Assembly: GCA_050633205.1 (NCBI GenBank)
Contig: JBOEGA010000046.1
Span: 1-64,000, forward strand
DNA from: CBDHHC01 sp050633205
GTDB taxonomy: Bacteria > Pseudomonadota > Alphaproteobacteria > Rhizobiales > CBDHHC01
Length of the DNA: 64,000 nt
Reading direction: 5' to 3'
This document shows, in pieces, positions 1-8,921 of this stretch (position 1 is the first letter of the stretch; every line of letters starts with the position of its first letter). The notes below the pieces were generated by a model. It was not told the origin of the DNA and did not search any database. It saw only the letters and a program-made list of their open reading frames with translations. The position numbers were made by a program, and so were the translations under genes.

Positions 1-577
1 GGTTTACCTGATGGCAGATGCCTGTTCCCGGGGGAACAACACGGAAGTTATCGAATGCTTTCTGACCCCAGCGAAGGAATTCGTAACGTTCCTTGTTACG
101 CTCATATTCGAGGTCAACATTGGTTTTGAATGCCATGCCGTTACCGAATGCATCAACCATTACGGAGTGGTCGATTACAAGGTCAACCGGCACAAGCGGG
201 TTTACCTTGTCAGGATTCCCTCCAAGAGCCGTAGTTGCATCACGCATTGCAGCAAGGTCAACAACTGCCGGAACGCCGGTAAAGTCCTGCATCAAAACAC
301 GCGCAGGGCGGTATGCAATTTCAGTTGTTGATTTACGCTCTGTCAACCAGGTGACCATTGCGCGGATGTCATCGGATTTAACTGAACGGTTGTCTTCGTG
401 ACGAAGAAGGTTTTCCAGAAGCACTTTAAGAGAGAAAGGAAGTCCGGAGATGCCTTCAAGACCATTCTTTTCAGCTTCTTTTAGATCGAAATAGGTGTAA
501 GTTGTGCCAGCGACCTCCAGCGTTCGACGGCAATTAAAACTGTCAGGGTGATTGGGAGCTTGCGCGTTCACTGTCAT
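1..577 (-). CDS. acnA: Aconitate hydratase A, N-terminal part (cut by window edge)
   Basis: Translating the minus strand from the ATG at 577 gives about 192 residues that run off the left edge without a stop. The protein contains the AcnA-type N-terminal stretches ISGLPFSLKVLLENLLR, VLMQDFTGVPAVVDLAAMRD and VVPPGTGICHQVN, which I recognise as bacterial aconitase A/IRP1 family. It would isomerise citrate to isocitrate in the TCA cycle using a [4Fe-4S] cluster; the cluster cysteines lie outside the window. It diverges from ccmA, an arrangement common in alphaproteobacteria. Confidence 0.95.
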   Translation of the reverse strand, partial: MTVNAQAPNHPDSFNCRRTLEVAGTTYTYFDLKEAEKNGLEGISGLPFSLKVLLENLLRHEDNRSVKSDDIRAMVTWLTERKSTTEIAYRPARVLMQDFTGVPAVVDLAAMRDATTALGGNPDKVNPLVPVDLVIDHSVMVDAFGNGMAFKTNVDLEYERNKERYEFLRWGQKAFDNFRVVPPGTGICHQVN

Positions 578-967
578 GTCTCCTTCGATATGTTTGAGCT
601 GTAGTTATATTGTCTTCGGCTTCTTATTTGACAAGCCTGGGATCTATGAGGGCGTTATGGGCTTTGAATGTATTTAATATACTCAAAACGTTACGGTTTC
701 TGTAATTTGCAATTTACTTTCAGGCAGCCGGGCCAGTATAAAAGGCTGAAAAGGTTGGTCAGATACCATAAGTTTTCATTAACCTTTGTTTACACGCAAT
801 TATATAGGCGAACATATGATATGTATATGCCGATTGTGGGCAAACACCAGGCAGGTCATTGCCTTTAAAGTTAGGTTCTGCTCTGATTTCAGGCATTTGT
901 TCCCTATATTTCTGCGTCTGGCTGCTACGTGACGGGGCTAATCTGTTTTCGGGAACTGGGGAATTGA
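578..967. promoter_or_regulatory. Divergent intergenic region acnA/ccmA
   Basis: This 390-base AT-rich stretch separates the divergent acnA and ccmA starts and must hold both promoters. I could not assign a convincing -35/-10 pair. A 66-codon open frame at 668-868 has no family resemblance and no good ribosome site and is not called. Confidence 0.5.
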
Positions 968-1585
968 ATGAAGTTTATTGTCGACAATTTATCCTGTATC
1001 CGCGGGGGGCGTCGGATTTTTGAGGGTGTTTCCTTTCAGTTAAACTCCGGGGAGGGCTTGCAGCTTAAGGGGCCAAATGGTTCGGGTAAAACCAGCCTGT
1101 TGCGTACGCTGGCAGGGTTTATTCCGAAATCTGAAGGTGATATCAGGCTTGAAGATGCTGAAACTGAGAAAGAGCCGGGGGAGTTATGTCATTATTTCGG
1201 GCATTTGAACGGAGTTAAACATGGCTATACTGTTGAGGAGAATATCCGGTTTTACAGTGATTATCTTGGCGAAGGTCTTTCCGATGACGAGATCGACTCC
1301 ATTCTGGCTGTTTTTGGGCTTGATGAACTCTGGCATATTCCGGCCGAAATACTGTCCGCAGGGCAGAAGCGCAGACTGGGCCTGACCAGACTGCTGGCGG
1401 CGAAGCGGGATATCTGGATACTGGACGAACCTACAGTTTCACTCGATGTTGCCTCTCAGGAAGCGCTGGCTCAGGTTGTTGTCAGTCATGTGTCTGCCGG
1501 TGGCATGGTTATCGCTGCTACCCATATTCCGCTTGGTATTGAATTTACGCAGACTATAAATCTGAAACCGGGAGGTTTGGCATGA
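968..1585 (+). CDS. ccmA: Haem ABC exporter ATP-binding protein CcmA
   Basis: ATPase subunit of the CcmAB complex of cytochrome c maturation system I, which releases holo-CcmE (haem chaperone) at the inner membrane. The 205-residue length is normal. Walker A GPNGSGKT lies at residues 35-42, followed by the ABC signature (LSAGQKRR) and Walker B (IWILDEP). The stop overlaps the ccmB start by 4 bases (ATGA), so translation is probably coupled. It is the first gene of ccmABCDG. Confidence 0.95.
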   Translation: MKFIVDNLSCIRGGRRIFEGVSFQLNSGEGLQLKGPNGSGKTSLLRTLAGFIPKSEGDIRLEDAETEKEPGELCHYFGHLNGVKHGYTVEENIRFYSDYLGEGLSDDEIDSILAVFGLDELWHIPAEILSAGQKRRLGLTRLLAAKRDIWILDEPTVSLDVASQEALAQVVVSHVSAGGMVIAATHIPLGIEFTQTINLKPGGLA

Positions 1586-2253
1586 GACATTTCCTGGCTC
1601 TGTTTATGAGGGATCTGAGAATTGCCTGGCGGGAAGGCGGGACGATTGTTACTGCCCTCGGGTTTTATCTTCTGGTTATTACGTTTCTGCCATTAGGGCT
1701 TGGTGCTGATCATAAATTATTAGGGATGATTGCACCCGGTGTGGTCTGGATTGCACTGCTATTATCAGCGTTACTGTCGATGGACCGTATTTTTGCGCAT
1801 GATCATGATGATGGTTCGCTGGAGGTTATTGCGCTGGGACCATTACCACTTGAGTTTGTTGTTCTGGCGAAAGCACTGGCTCACTGGGTCAGCGTGGGGA
1901 TACCGCTTTCTATTATAGCTCCTGTTTTAGGGTTTATGCTGCATCTGGATCCCAGTGCCTATGGAGTTCTGGTACTTACGACTTTGCTGGGAACTCCTGC
2001 GGTGAGTTTTATCGGGGCTATTGGTGCTGCGCTGACTTTGGGGCTGAGTCGTGGAGGGCTATTGATTTCCCTGCTGATTTTACCATTTTATATACCAATC
2101 CTTATCTTTGGTGTTGGTAGCGTTAATCTGGCTATAACCGGGCCCGGGTCATTTGTTTATCCGCTATTGATATTGCTTGCTTTGACGCTTGGCAGTCTGG
2201 TTCTTGGGCCAATAGCAGCGGCTGCGGCACTTCGAATTAACCTGCAACGTTGA
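1582..2253 (+). CDS. ccmB: Haem exporter permease CcmB
   Basis: Integral membrane partner of CcmA, 223 residues with about six hydrophobic helices. The N-terminus (FMRDLRIAWREGG) and the early MIAPGVVWIALLLS segment are characteristic of CcmB. It starts inside the ccmA stop (4-base overlap). Together with CcmA and CcmC it handles haem delivery to CcmE in the periplasm. Confidence 0.95.
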   Translation: MRHFLALFMRDLRIAWREGGTIVTALGFYLLVITFLPLGLGADHKLLGMIAPGVVWIALLLSALLSMDRIFAHDHDDGSLEVIALGPLPLEFVVLAKALAHWVSVGIPLSIIAPVLGFMLHLDPSAYGVLVLTTLLGTPAVSFIGAIGAALTLGLSRGGLLISLLILPFYIPILIFGVGSVNLAITGPGSFVYPLLILLALTLGSLVLGPIAAAAALRINLQR

Positions 2254-2335
2254 TTTCTGTCAATTTTGTAACTGGAACGTGCTGCTAAGTATTGTTATTA
2301 TTTGTCAAACTGAAATCTCGATTGGAAGTTATTTT

Positions 2336-3130
2336 ATGGAACGTCAACTGGGTGCTGTCTCATGGTGGGGGCAGCTAGGCAATTTTTTTAACAGGATCGC
2401 TAATCCTAGTGTGTTCATGCGGTTTTCTGAATGGTTTTTGTATGTTCTGGCTGTTGTTGCATTCGTGTGTTTTGTCAGTAGCTTATATTTAGTTTATAAC
2501 TCTCCACCTGATTTGAAACATGGGCATAATGTTAAAATGATGTTTGTTCATGTTCCTGCAGCATGGATATCCATGATGGGGTATTCCGTGATTTTCTTTT
2601 CCAGTATCGGATATTTTGTATGGCGCCACCCGCTGGCAGATGTGTCTGCGCAGGCTGCTGCGCCAATCGGGGCTGCCTTTACGTTTCTTGCGCTCGTTAC
2701 AGGTTCGTTATGGGGAAAGCCCGGATGGGGCACATACTGGGAATGGGGTGAGCCGCGTATTATGTCGGTGCTTATTCTGTTTTTTCTGTATCTTGGATTA
2801 ATGGCACTGAGGCAGGCTATTGAAGATCGTCATCAGGCCGCTATATCATGTTCAGTACTTGGGATGGTTGGATTTATAATCGTGCCAATTATCAAATTTT
2901 CGGTGGACTGGTGGAATACGTTACATCAGCCTGCCAGTGTTCTGACGAGCGAAGGGTCCAAAATGGCTTCTGTCTACCAGAATCCGCTTTTGATAATGGG
3001 GCTTGGTTTTACCCTGCTCTTTTTCTGGCTGCATTTCAAAAAAATGCGGATAGAAATCCTGCGCCGTCGTGTTCTGACCTTACAAATGTCTCAAGTTGAA
3101 AGAGCAAGTCATCAACAAGCTGCGGAGTAA
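2336..3130 (+). CDS. ccmC: Haem exporter/haem-handling protein CcmC
   Basis: CcmC transfers haem to CcmE through its periplasmic WWD domain. I chose the ATG at 2336 (264 residues) because GGAAG lies just upstream; an in-frame GTG at 2279 would add 19 residues. Both haem-ligand regions known from E. coli CcmC are visible (HVPAAW and DWWNTLHQPAS), with six hydrophobic segments. The WWD motif is odd: it reads WGTYWEWGEPRIMS, whereas the usual form is WGTWWxWDxRLTS, so the aspartate is absent and one residue appears added. The gene sits between ccmB and ccmD, so the identity is not in doubt. Confidence 0.93.
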   Translation: MERQLGAVSWWGQLGNFFNRIANPSVFMRFSEWFLYVLAVVAFVCFVSSLYLVYNSPPDLKHGHNVKMMFVHVPAAWISMMGYSVIFFSSIGYFVWRHPLADVSAQAAAPIGAAFTFLALVTGSLWGKPGWGTYWEWGEPRIMSVLILFFLYLGLMALRQAIEDRHQAAISCSVLGMVGFIIVPIIKFSVDWWNTLHQPASVLTSEGSKMASVYQNPLLIMGLGFTLLFFWLHFKKMRIEILRRRVLTLQMSQVERASHQQAAE

Positions 3131-3135
3131 GTACT

Positions 3136-3300
3136 ATGTTTGAATATGGCCCCCACACTGATCTGATTATCGCTTCCTATGTTATTACAGGTGTTGTGTT
3201 ACTGACGCTTATCGTATGGATGTATATCGGGGAACGCTCTCAAAAGAAGGCTTTGGTCAGACTAGAGAAAAAAGGTATCAAGCGGCGCTCTTCCCAGTAG
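3136..3300 (+). CDS. ccmD: Haem exporter accessory protein CcmD (54 aa)
   Basis: A 54-residue protein starting MFEYGPHTDLIIASY, followed by one transmembrane helix (about residues 9-31) and a basic tail (ERSQKKALVRLEKKGIKRR). This is the standard CcmD layout. The ATG at 3136 is 5 bases after the ccmC stop. CcmD is known to assist release of holo-CcmE from the CcmABC complex. The call rests on its position, size and topology. Confidence 0.9.
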   Translation: MFEYGPHTDLIIASYVITGVVLLTLIVWMYIGERSQKKALVRLEKKGIKRRSSQ

Positions 3301-3336
3301 CCGCTATTCAGGTCGCTTTATAAAGGCAGAAATATT

Positions 3337-3915
3337 ATGACTGAAACTCAGGCCGAGGCAGAAGTTAGCTCAACCAGTAAGTGGAGTGTGGCTATACCAC
3401 TTCTGGTTTTTCTCTCTATTTCGGGTGTGTTTCTTTATGCACTGACATCGTTGCAGCCTTCCAGTCTGAACTCTGCTCTTATTGGGAAAAGTGTTCCGGA
3501 ATTCACATTGCCACCTGTTGAGGGTGTTGAGGTTCCCGGCTTTTCCCAAACGGAACTGAAGCAGGGGAAGGTTTCCGTTGTGAATGTCTGGGCGTCCTGG
3601 TGTGCTCCCTGTAAAGAGGAGCATAAGCATCTGGTAACGCTTGCCAGAGATGCCAAGGTGCCTCTGTTTGGTATTAATCAGAAGGATCTGTCTGCCAACG
3701 CAAGAGGCTTCTTAAAAGAGCATGGAAACCCTTACAGCTATGTTGGGGCAGACAGTAAAGGCAGAGTTTCTATTACCTGGGGCGTTTACGGGATTCCGGA
3801 AACATTTGTCGTCGACCGTAACGGGAAGATTGCCTATCGGCATGTGGGGCCGATTGATACCAGGATTATCAATGAGGAGCTTATTCCCCTCATTAACAAA
3901 CTAAGAACTCAGTAA
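3337..3915 (+). CDS. ccmG: Thiol:disulfide interchange protein CcmG/DsbE
   Basis: Membrane-anchored periplasmic thioredoxin-like protein that reduces apocytochrome c haem-binding cysteines. One N-terminal helix (about residues 17-37) is followed by a thioredoxin fold with the active site WCAPC (Cys89 and Cys92) and the later GVYGIPETFVVD segment with the cis-proline typical of DsbE/CcmG. 192 residues is the usual length. It closes the ccmABCDG operon; ccmE, ccmF, ccmH and ccmI are not in the window, as is common in alphaproteobacteria. Confidence 0.93.
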   Translation: MTETQAEAEVSSTSKWSVAIPLLVFLSISGVFLYALTSLQPSSLNSALIGKSVPEFTLPPVEGVEVPGFSQTELKQGKVSVVNVWASWCAPCKEEHKHLVTLARDAKVPLFGINQKDLSANARGFLKEHGNPYSYVGADSKGRVSITWGVYGIPETFVVDRNGKIAYRHVGPIDTRIINEELIPLINKLRTQ

Positions 3916-3917
3916 CC

Positions 3918-3950
3918 AGCCCGATTGGGCCTTCGGGCTTTAAAATAAAA
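3918..3950 (+). terminator. Intrinsic terminator after ccmG
   Basis: The arms AGCCCGA (3918-3924) and TCGGGCT (3933-3939) form a 7-bp stem directly after the ccmG stop, followed by an AT-rich run (TTAAAATAAAA). The next gene is convergent, so this is a sensible end for the ccm operon. The T-tract is imperfect. Confidence 0.6.
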
Positions 3951-3983
3951 CAAGCAACCGATATTGCAGAAAAATTACAATAT

Positions 3984-4457
3984 CTAGATGTTGCCGCTGT
4001 TTTGAGGCTCTGATGTTTTAATGTTTTGTGCTGTGCTGATAATCTTATGCAGCGACTCCAGAAACTCCTGTCTGCTTTCTTCCGGCACTGCATTCAGAAT
4101 GCGCTCGTCTGCGTTTTTAACGTTCGGAGTAGATTCATCAAGCAACTGCTGTCCGAGTGGTGTCAGGAATACAGAATAGGCTCTTCCATCGCGTTCTGTG
4201 CGTTTGCGGGAGATCAGGTCTTTCTTCAACATACGCTGAATGATATCCGCCAATGTTGACCTGTCGATTCCAGTTTCTTTTACGAGGCTTGTCTGGTTCA
4301 GCCCCTCGTTATTCGATATTGCAGTCAGCACCGCAAACTGCCTTGGAGTAAGTGTTTCTCCACGCATCTGATCGGTGAAAATATCACTTACAGACTGATT
4401 TGCCCTGTGCAGCAGATGGATTATCGAATTATCTAACGGTTCTTGCGCCATGGTCAT
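3984..4457 (-). CDS. MarR-family transcriptional regulator
   Basis: A 157-residue protein with a winged helix-turn-helix of MarR type. LTPRQFAVLTAI, then QTSLVKETGIDRSTLADIIQ (recognition helix) and a wing with RKRTERDGRAYSVFLT cover roughly residues 35-105. It would bind DNA as a dimer and respond to a small ligand; the target is unknown. It lies convergent to ccmG and in the same direction as ispZ. The in-frame ATG at 4451 (MAQEP) is an equally good start. Confidence 0.88.
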   Translation of the reverse strand: MTMAQEPLDNSIIHLLHRANQSVSDIFTDQMRGETLTPRQFAVLTAISNNEGLNQTSLVKETGIDRSTLADIIQRMLKKDLISRKRTERDGRAYSVFLTPLGQQLLDESTPNVKNADERILNAVPEESRQEFLESLHKIISTAQNIKTSEPQNSGNI

Positions 4458-4614
4458 TAATTAATATCTTCTCTTAACTATATGGGTTTTGTTCACTGCA
4501 AGTTGTATTTAGTTACGATAAGACGAATGATAAAGACTACATGGTGCACAAATTTTGTTTTTTGGCCCCTTTTTTTACGTATGAAGATAAAATTATTGTT
4601 ATCTGGACGGATAA

Positions 4615-5247
4615 TCAGGTCTCGGCTTCAGCTTTTGAGCTGTTTTCAGGTTCGATCATGTATTTATGAATGATGCCAACCTGAGCCATGGCAAATATCA
4701 TAGAGAGTGGCATCAGACCGAAGACCTTGAAGTTAACCCAGAAATCTGTTGCCTGCTTTTTAGCGGCTTCCAGTGCTACTGCTTCAAGGTTTCCATCGGG
4801 GATGTAATAGAAGTCAGCACCTCTCCAGACAACTTCATTCAGTACTGCCAGAAAGAGGAAGAAGCCAGCCCAGCGTACGGTAAGAATACGCCAGCCTTCA
4901 TCTGTCATATGGAAAGCTTCCTCAAACACCATTTTCAGGAACAGGCGGCCGTAGTACAGGCCAGCAAACAATATTCCGGAGAACATGAGGTTTACAAATG
5001 TCGGCTTGAGTTTAATGAAGGTGTCATTATGCAGGTAAAGTGTCAGTCCGCCAAATACGAGTACGAATACGCAGGTGACAAGCGGCATGACTGCCAGTTT
5101 TTTAAACAGAAGCCATGAGATAATCAGAGATATCGAAATGGCTACCATAAAGGCGCCAGTTGCATGGTAAATGCCAAAATAGGAATTCGTCAGGAAAAAA
5201 ACGACTAATGGCCCTAACTCAAGCAGAAGTTTCTGAATTTGTTTCAT
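4615..5247 (-). CDS. ispZ: Inner membrane-spanning septation protein YciB/IspZ
   Basis: A 210-residue polytopic membrane protein of the YciB/IspZ family. Typical features are ELGPLVVFFLTN at the N-terminus, repeated helices, and WxNFKVFGLMPLSMIFAMAQ near the C-terminus. The family affects cell envelope organisation and septation; its molecular role is not settled. It lies 59 bases downstream of ftsY on the same strand, the common alphaproteobacterial order mtaB-ftsY-ispZ. Confidence 0.9.
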   Translation of the reverse strand: MKQIQKLLLELGPLVVFFLTNSYFGIYHATGAFMVAISISLIISWLLFKKLAVMPLVTCVFVLVFGGLTLYLHNDTFIKLKPTFVNLMFSGILFAGLYYGRLFLKMVFEEAFHMTDEGWRILTVRWAGFFLFLAVLNEVVWRGADFYYIPDGNLEAVALEAAKKQATDFWVNFKVFGLMPLSMIFAMAQVGIIHKYMIEPENSSKAEAET

Positions 5248-5306
5248 AAATATACTAGCCTAACTATTTTCCTGAAATTGATTGTCTACAACATTTAGTT
5301 TACCGA

Positions 5307-6515
5307 TTAGTCTAATGCAATAGCTTGCGCGAATTCGGATGCGTTGAAGGGTTGCAGATCGTCTATGCCTTCGCCAACTCCTATTGCGTGGATTGGCAGC
5401 TTGTATTTGTTTGCTATAGCTACAAGGATACCACCTCTTGCCGTTCCATCAAGTTTTGTCATGATGAGGCCGGTAACACCTGCGGTCTTGGCAAATATCT
5501 CAACCTGGTTCATGGCATTCTGACCTGTTGTGGCATCAAGAACCAGAAGAACTGTGTGAGGTGCTGTTTCGTCGAATTTTTTGATGACCCGTACAACTTT
5601 TTCAAGTTCTGCCATCAGGTTAGCTTTGTTCTGAAGGCGTCCTGCTGTGTCTATCAATAGAATGTCAGAGTCTTCCTGTTCAGCCTGTCTTAATGCTTCG
5701 TGGGCAAGGCTGGCGGAGTCTGACCCCTGTTCGCGGGTTACTACTGTGGAGTTGGTTCTCTCGCCCCAGATCTGGAGTTGTTCGATTGCGGCGGCACGGA
5801 ATGTATCACCAGCAGCCATCATTACTTTTTTACCATCGTTGACATAATTCTGAGCGAGTTTACCAATTGTGGTTGTCTTGCCTGCGCCATTAACACCTAC
5901 GGTCAAAATTACGTGAGGCTTCTTTGAATAGTCCAGGACAAGAGGTTGCGCTACGGGTTCAAGAACCTTTTCTACTTCTTCTGCGAGGACTTTTTTCACT
6001 TCGTCAGCGCTTATGTTTTTGTCATAGCGTGTTTTGGCCAGTGTATCAGTGATACGCATAGCAGTATCAACGCCAAGGTCAGCCTGGATAAGCAGGTCTT
6101 CAAGGTCCTGAATGGTGTCGTCGTCCAGTTTGGACTTTGTGAAGACGCTGGAAATACCTTCTGTCAGTTTTGATGAAGACTTTGAAAGGCCGGATTTCAG
6201 GCGCTGGAACCAGCTTTTTTTCTCAGGTTTGGGCGCTTCCTGCTGAACAGGTTCAACTGGCGCTGCCGTTTCCTTTATTTCTTTCGGGGTTTCAGGTGGA
6301 CGTTCCTGAACAGGTTCCTGTTCTATCTGCTCTTCTACAGGTGTCTGGAGAGCTACAACTTTCTGTTCAGGTTCAGGGGGAGACTGATCTTCGACAATCT
6401 GTTCAGTCGGCTCCTGTTTTGCTTCTTCTATTACTTCTGTGGGAGCTTCTTGCTTTTTCTTTCCCCCGAACATGCGTCCGAAGAAGCCTGATTTTTTGTT
6501 TTCCTGATTGGTCAC
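5307..6515 (-). CDS. ftsY: Signal recognition particle receptor FtsY
   Basis: SRP receptor GTPase that docks Ffh-ribosome complexes at the inner membrane. The 402-residue protein has a long acidic, Pro/Glu/Gln-rich A domain (about residues 22-95), then the NG domain. The P-loop GVNGAGKTTT is at residues 207-216, DTAGR at 289-293 and TKLDG at 353-357. It forms an operon with mtaB upstream and ispZ downstream. Its partner ffh lies at 25.2 kb. Confidence 0.97.
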   Translation of the reverse strand: MTNQENKKSGFFGRMFGGKKKQEAPTEVIEEAKQEPTEQIVEDQSPPEPEQKVVALQTPVEEQIEQEPVQERPPETPKEIKETAAPVEPVQQEAPKPEKKSWFQRLKSGLSKSSSKLTEGISSVFTKSKLDDDTIQDLEDLLIQADLGVDTAMRITDTLAKTRYDKNISADEVKKVLAEEVEKVLEPVAQPLVLDYSKKPHVILTVGVNGAGKTTTIGKLAQNYVNDGKKVMMAAGDTFRAAAIEQLQIWGERTNSTVVTREQGSDSASLAHEALRQAEQEDSDILLIDTAGRLQNKANLMAELEKVVRVIKKFDETAPHTVLLVLDATTGQNAMNQVEIFAKTAGVTGLIMTKLDGTARGGILVAIANKYKLPIHAIGVGEGIDDLQPFNASEFAQAIALD

Positions 6516-6593
6516 GGAGGTGTATTCCTAAAAAATATCACAGAGCCGAATGGAAAGCGTTTTATACGCTGCTCGGAATTCGCTGCGGAGTTA

Positions 6594-7818
6594 TTAATCT
6601 ATTGAGGTACCAGTTAGCATATGATTGTGCTTGCCGGATAGCTTTACGTTAATAAATTCATTAATTTTATGGGTTGTTGGTAGCTTTACCTGAGTGAAAT
6701 GGGGTGTTCTGCCCAGGTTTTCCTTTTCCATCAATATGGTCTGGGTCTGGCCCATAAGATTATCAAGGTGCTGTTCCACGACCTGATTGGCTTTGTCGCG
6801 CAGGCGGGCGGCTCTTTCTTTAATGAGTTGTTTTGTGAGCTGGGGCATCAGTGCAGCAGGCGTTCCCGGTCTTGGTGAGAAGGGGAAGACGTGCAGATAG
6901 GTCAGGCCGCATTCATCGATGAGTTTCAGAGTGTTTTCGAACATCTCTTCAGTTTCAGTCGGGAAGCCAGCTATGAGATCTGCGCCATATACCATGTCGG
7001 GGCGGAGTTTGCGGACTTCTTCACAGAACTGAATTGAGTCTTCGCGCAGGTGGCGGCGTTTCATGCGTTTCAGGATCATATTGTCTCCAGCCTGCAGAGA
7101 CAGGTGGAGGTGAGGCATAAAACGTGTGTCTTCGGCGATGGCCTGCATAAGAGGTGGATCGACTTCGATAGAGTCTATGGAAGACAGGCGCAAGCGGTCC
7201 AGATCTGGAACCAGTTTCAGTATTTTCTGTATCAGTTTGCCGAGGGAGAGTTCACCCGGCAGATCTGGGCCGTATGAGGTGATGTCCACTCCTGTGAGGA
7301 CAATTTCCCGGTAGCCATTATCTACCAGTCTTTTTATCTGGTCGATGNNTGATGCAGAAGGTGCAGCGGTGATCGCAGCCATTCTGTATCTGAACATAGG
7401 CGCGGGCACGAGTTCCAAGGCCATCAACCATATGGCTGGCGGTTTCCTGAACAGACATGATGTCGTTGACGATGACCTTTTCAGAAGTGGCTGTTGAAAG
7501 GTTGAGGAAAGTCTCACCTTTCATTTTGTCATCATTACCAATGACATGGTCGACTTCTGACATTTCCGAGAATTCAGAAGAGTCAATCTGCGCGGCGCAT
7601 CCGGTTACGATGATTTTGGCATCGGGTTTTTCGCGGCGGGTTTTTCTTATTGTTTGCCTTGCCTGACGAACGGCTTCATTGGTTACGGCGCAGGTGTTGA
7701 TGATTATTGCCTCTTCGAGGCCAGCATTTTTGGCATGATCGCGCATTACTTCCGACTCGTATGAGTTGAGTCGGCAGCCGAATGTGATGATTTCCGGTTC
7801 TTTTTTACGCGTGGTCAC
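6594..7818 (-). CDS. mtaB: tRNA t6A37 methylthiotransferase MtaB, interrupted by an assembly gap
   Basis: Radical-SAM methylthiotransferase that converts t6A37 to ms2t6A37 in tRNA. From a GTG start at 7818 the UPF0004 domain carries Cys15, Cys43 and Cys74, and the radical-SAM motif CX3CX2C is at Cys148, Cys152 and Cys155. Right after FCI the sequence holds two N (7348-7349), and downstream coding resumes in another frame at IDQIKRLVDNGYREIVLTGVD. The family normally has about 16-17 residues here (an IPYGRG...VV segment), so roughly 45-50 bases are missing and the N pair is a scaffold join. Both halves are otherwise intact, so I treat the gene as functional. It follows dapF by 29 bases. Confidence 0.9.
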
Positions 7819-7847
7819 TGATGTGGTCTCTGTATTGAAATAAGCTT

Positions 7848-8702
7848 TTATATATCAAGCTTACCTTCATACTCCAGTTCTACGGGGCCTGTCATCAAAA
7901 TATGGTCGTCAGACTCGCGCCATTCAATATGAAGGGGGCCTCCGGGCAGGGTTACTGTTACTGAGCGGCCTGTCAGTTTTTTACGGGCAGCGGCAACGGC
8001 AGCAGCACAGGCACCGGTTCCGCAGGCGACAGTGAGGCCGGAACCGCGTTCCCAGACTTTCTGGATCAGGGCATCATCGGCAGTGATCTGTGCCAGTGAG
8101 ATATTTGCCCGATCAGGGAATATGGGGTGATTTTCGAGAATCGGGCCTATTTTAGCCAGATCATAGTCCTCAATATTATCTACCCAGAATATTGCGTGCG
8201 GGTTACCTACATTTACTGCGCTGGGTGAGTGCAGAATGGGATTGTCTATTGGCCCGACCTGCAGTTCAATCATACGGGTATCGCGGAACTCTTCTGCGAG
8301 AGGGATGGATTGCCAGTCGAATTTTGGTGTTCCCATGTCTACAGTTACTGACATATCAGGGTTTACGACACCACCCAGTATACCAGCGTTTGTTTCTATG
8401 GTTACCTCAGGGCGACCTGTTTCAGGGACCATTAATACGGATACACATCTGGTCGCATTACCACAGGCATCAACTTCGCCACCATCAGCATTAATAACGC
8501 GCATAAAGACATCGGCACTGTCGGATGGACCAAGAAGAATGATCTGGTCACATCCAATACCGGTTTCACGGTCTGCGATGTCCTGAGCCATAGCCTTCGT
8601 TAAATTGATCTTGTATTTGCGCGTATCAATTATAACGAAATCATTTCCTAATCCGTTCATTTTCAGGAACGGGATGCTGGCTATTTGTGCTGTTGCTGTC
8701 AT
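7848..8702 (-). CDS. dapF: Diaminopimelate epimerase DapF
   Basis: Interconverts LL- and meso-diaminopimelate for lysine and peptidoglycan synthesis. The 284-residue protein has both catalytic cysteines of the family: Cys80 in DACGNATRC and Cys227 in ACGTGAC. N-terminal KMNGLGNDFVIID is also diagnostic. It is the first gene of dapF-mtaB-ftsY-ispZ on the minus strand. Confidence 0.97.
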   Translation of the reverse strand: MTATAQIASIPFLKMNGLGNDFVIIDTRKYKINLTKAMAQDIADRETGIGCDQIILLGPSDSADVFMRVINADGGEVDACGNATRCVSVLMVPETGRPEVTIETNAGILGGVVNPDMSVTVDMGTPKFDWQSIPLAEEFRDTRMIELQVGPIDNPILHSPSAVNVGNPHAIFWVDNIEDYDLAKIGPILENHPIFPDRANISLAQITADDALIQKVWERGSGLTVACGTGACAAAVAAARKKLTGRSVTVTLPGGPLHIEWRESDDHILMTGPVELEYEGKLDI

Positions 8703-8921
8703 GGTTGTTAACTGGTCTTATGTTTCGTAATTATCAAGCCGTTGTTTTAGAGAGTTTTTACGTCTTTGACTAGTGGGTACAAAATTATGCTGTTGCGACA
8801 AGGTTAACGAAAAATATATTGCGCAGCTTTTATGTATTCCGTGAGTTTACCAATAGCGCAAACTGGTGTAATTCACATTAAACTGAAAAGAATAATTAAT
8901 AGATATTATGAGAAATCTTTA

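Noticed and set aside
10..401. Two plus-strand frames at the left edge
   Set aside because: They are antisense to a clear aconitase reading frame on the minus strand.
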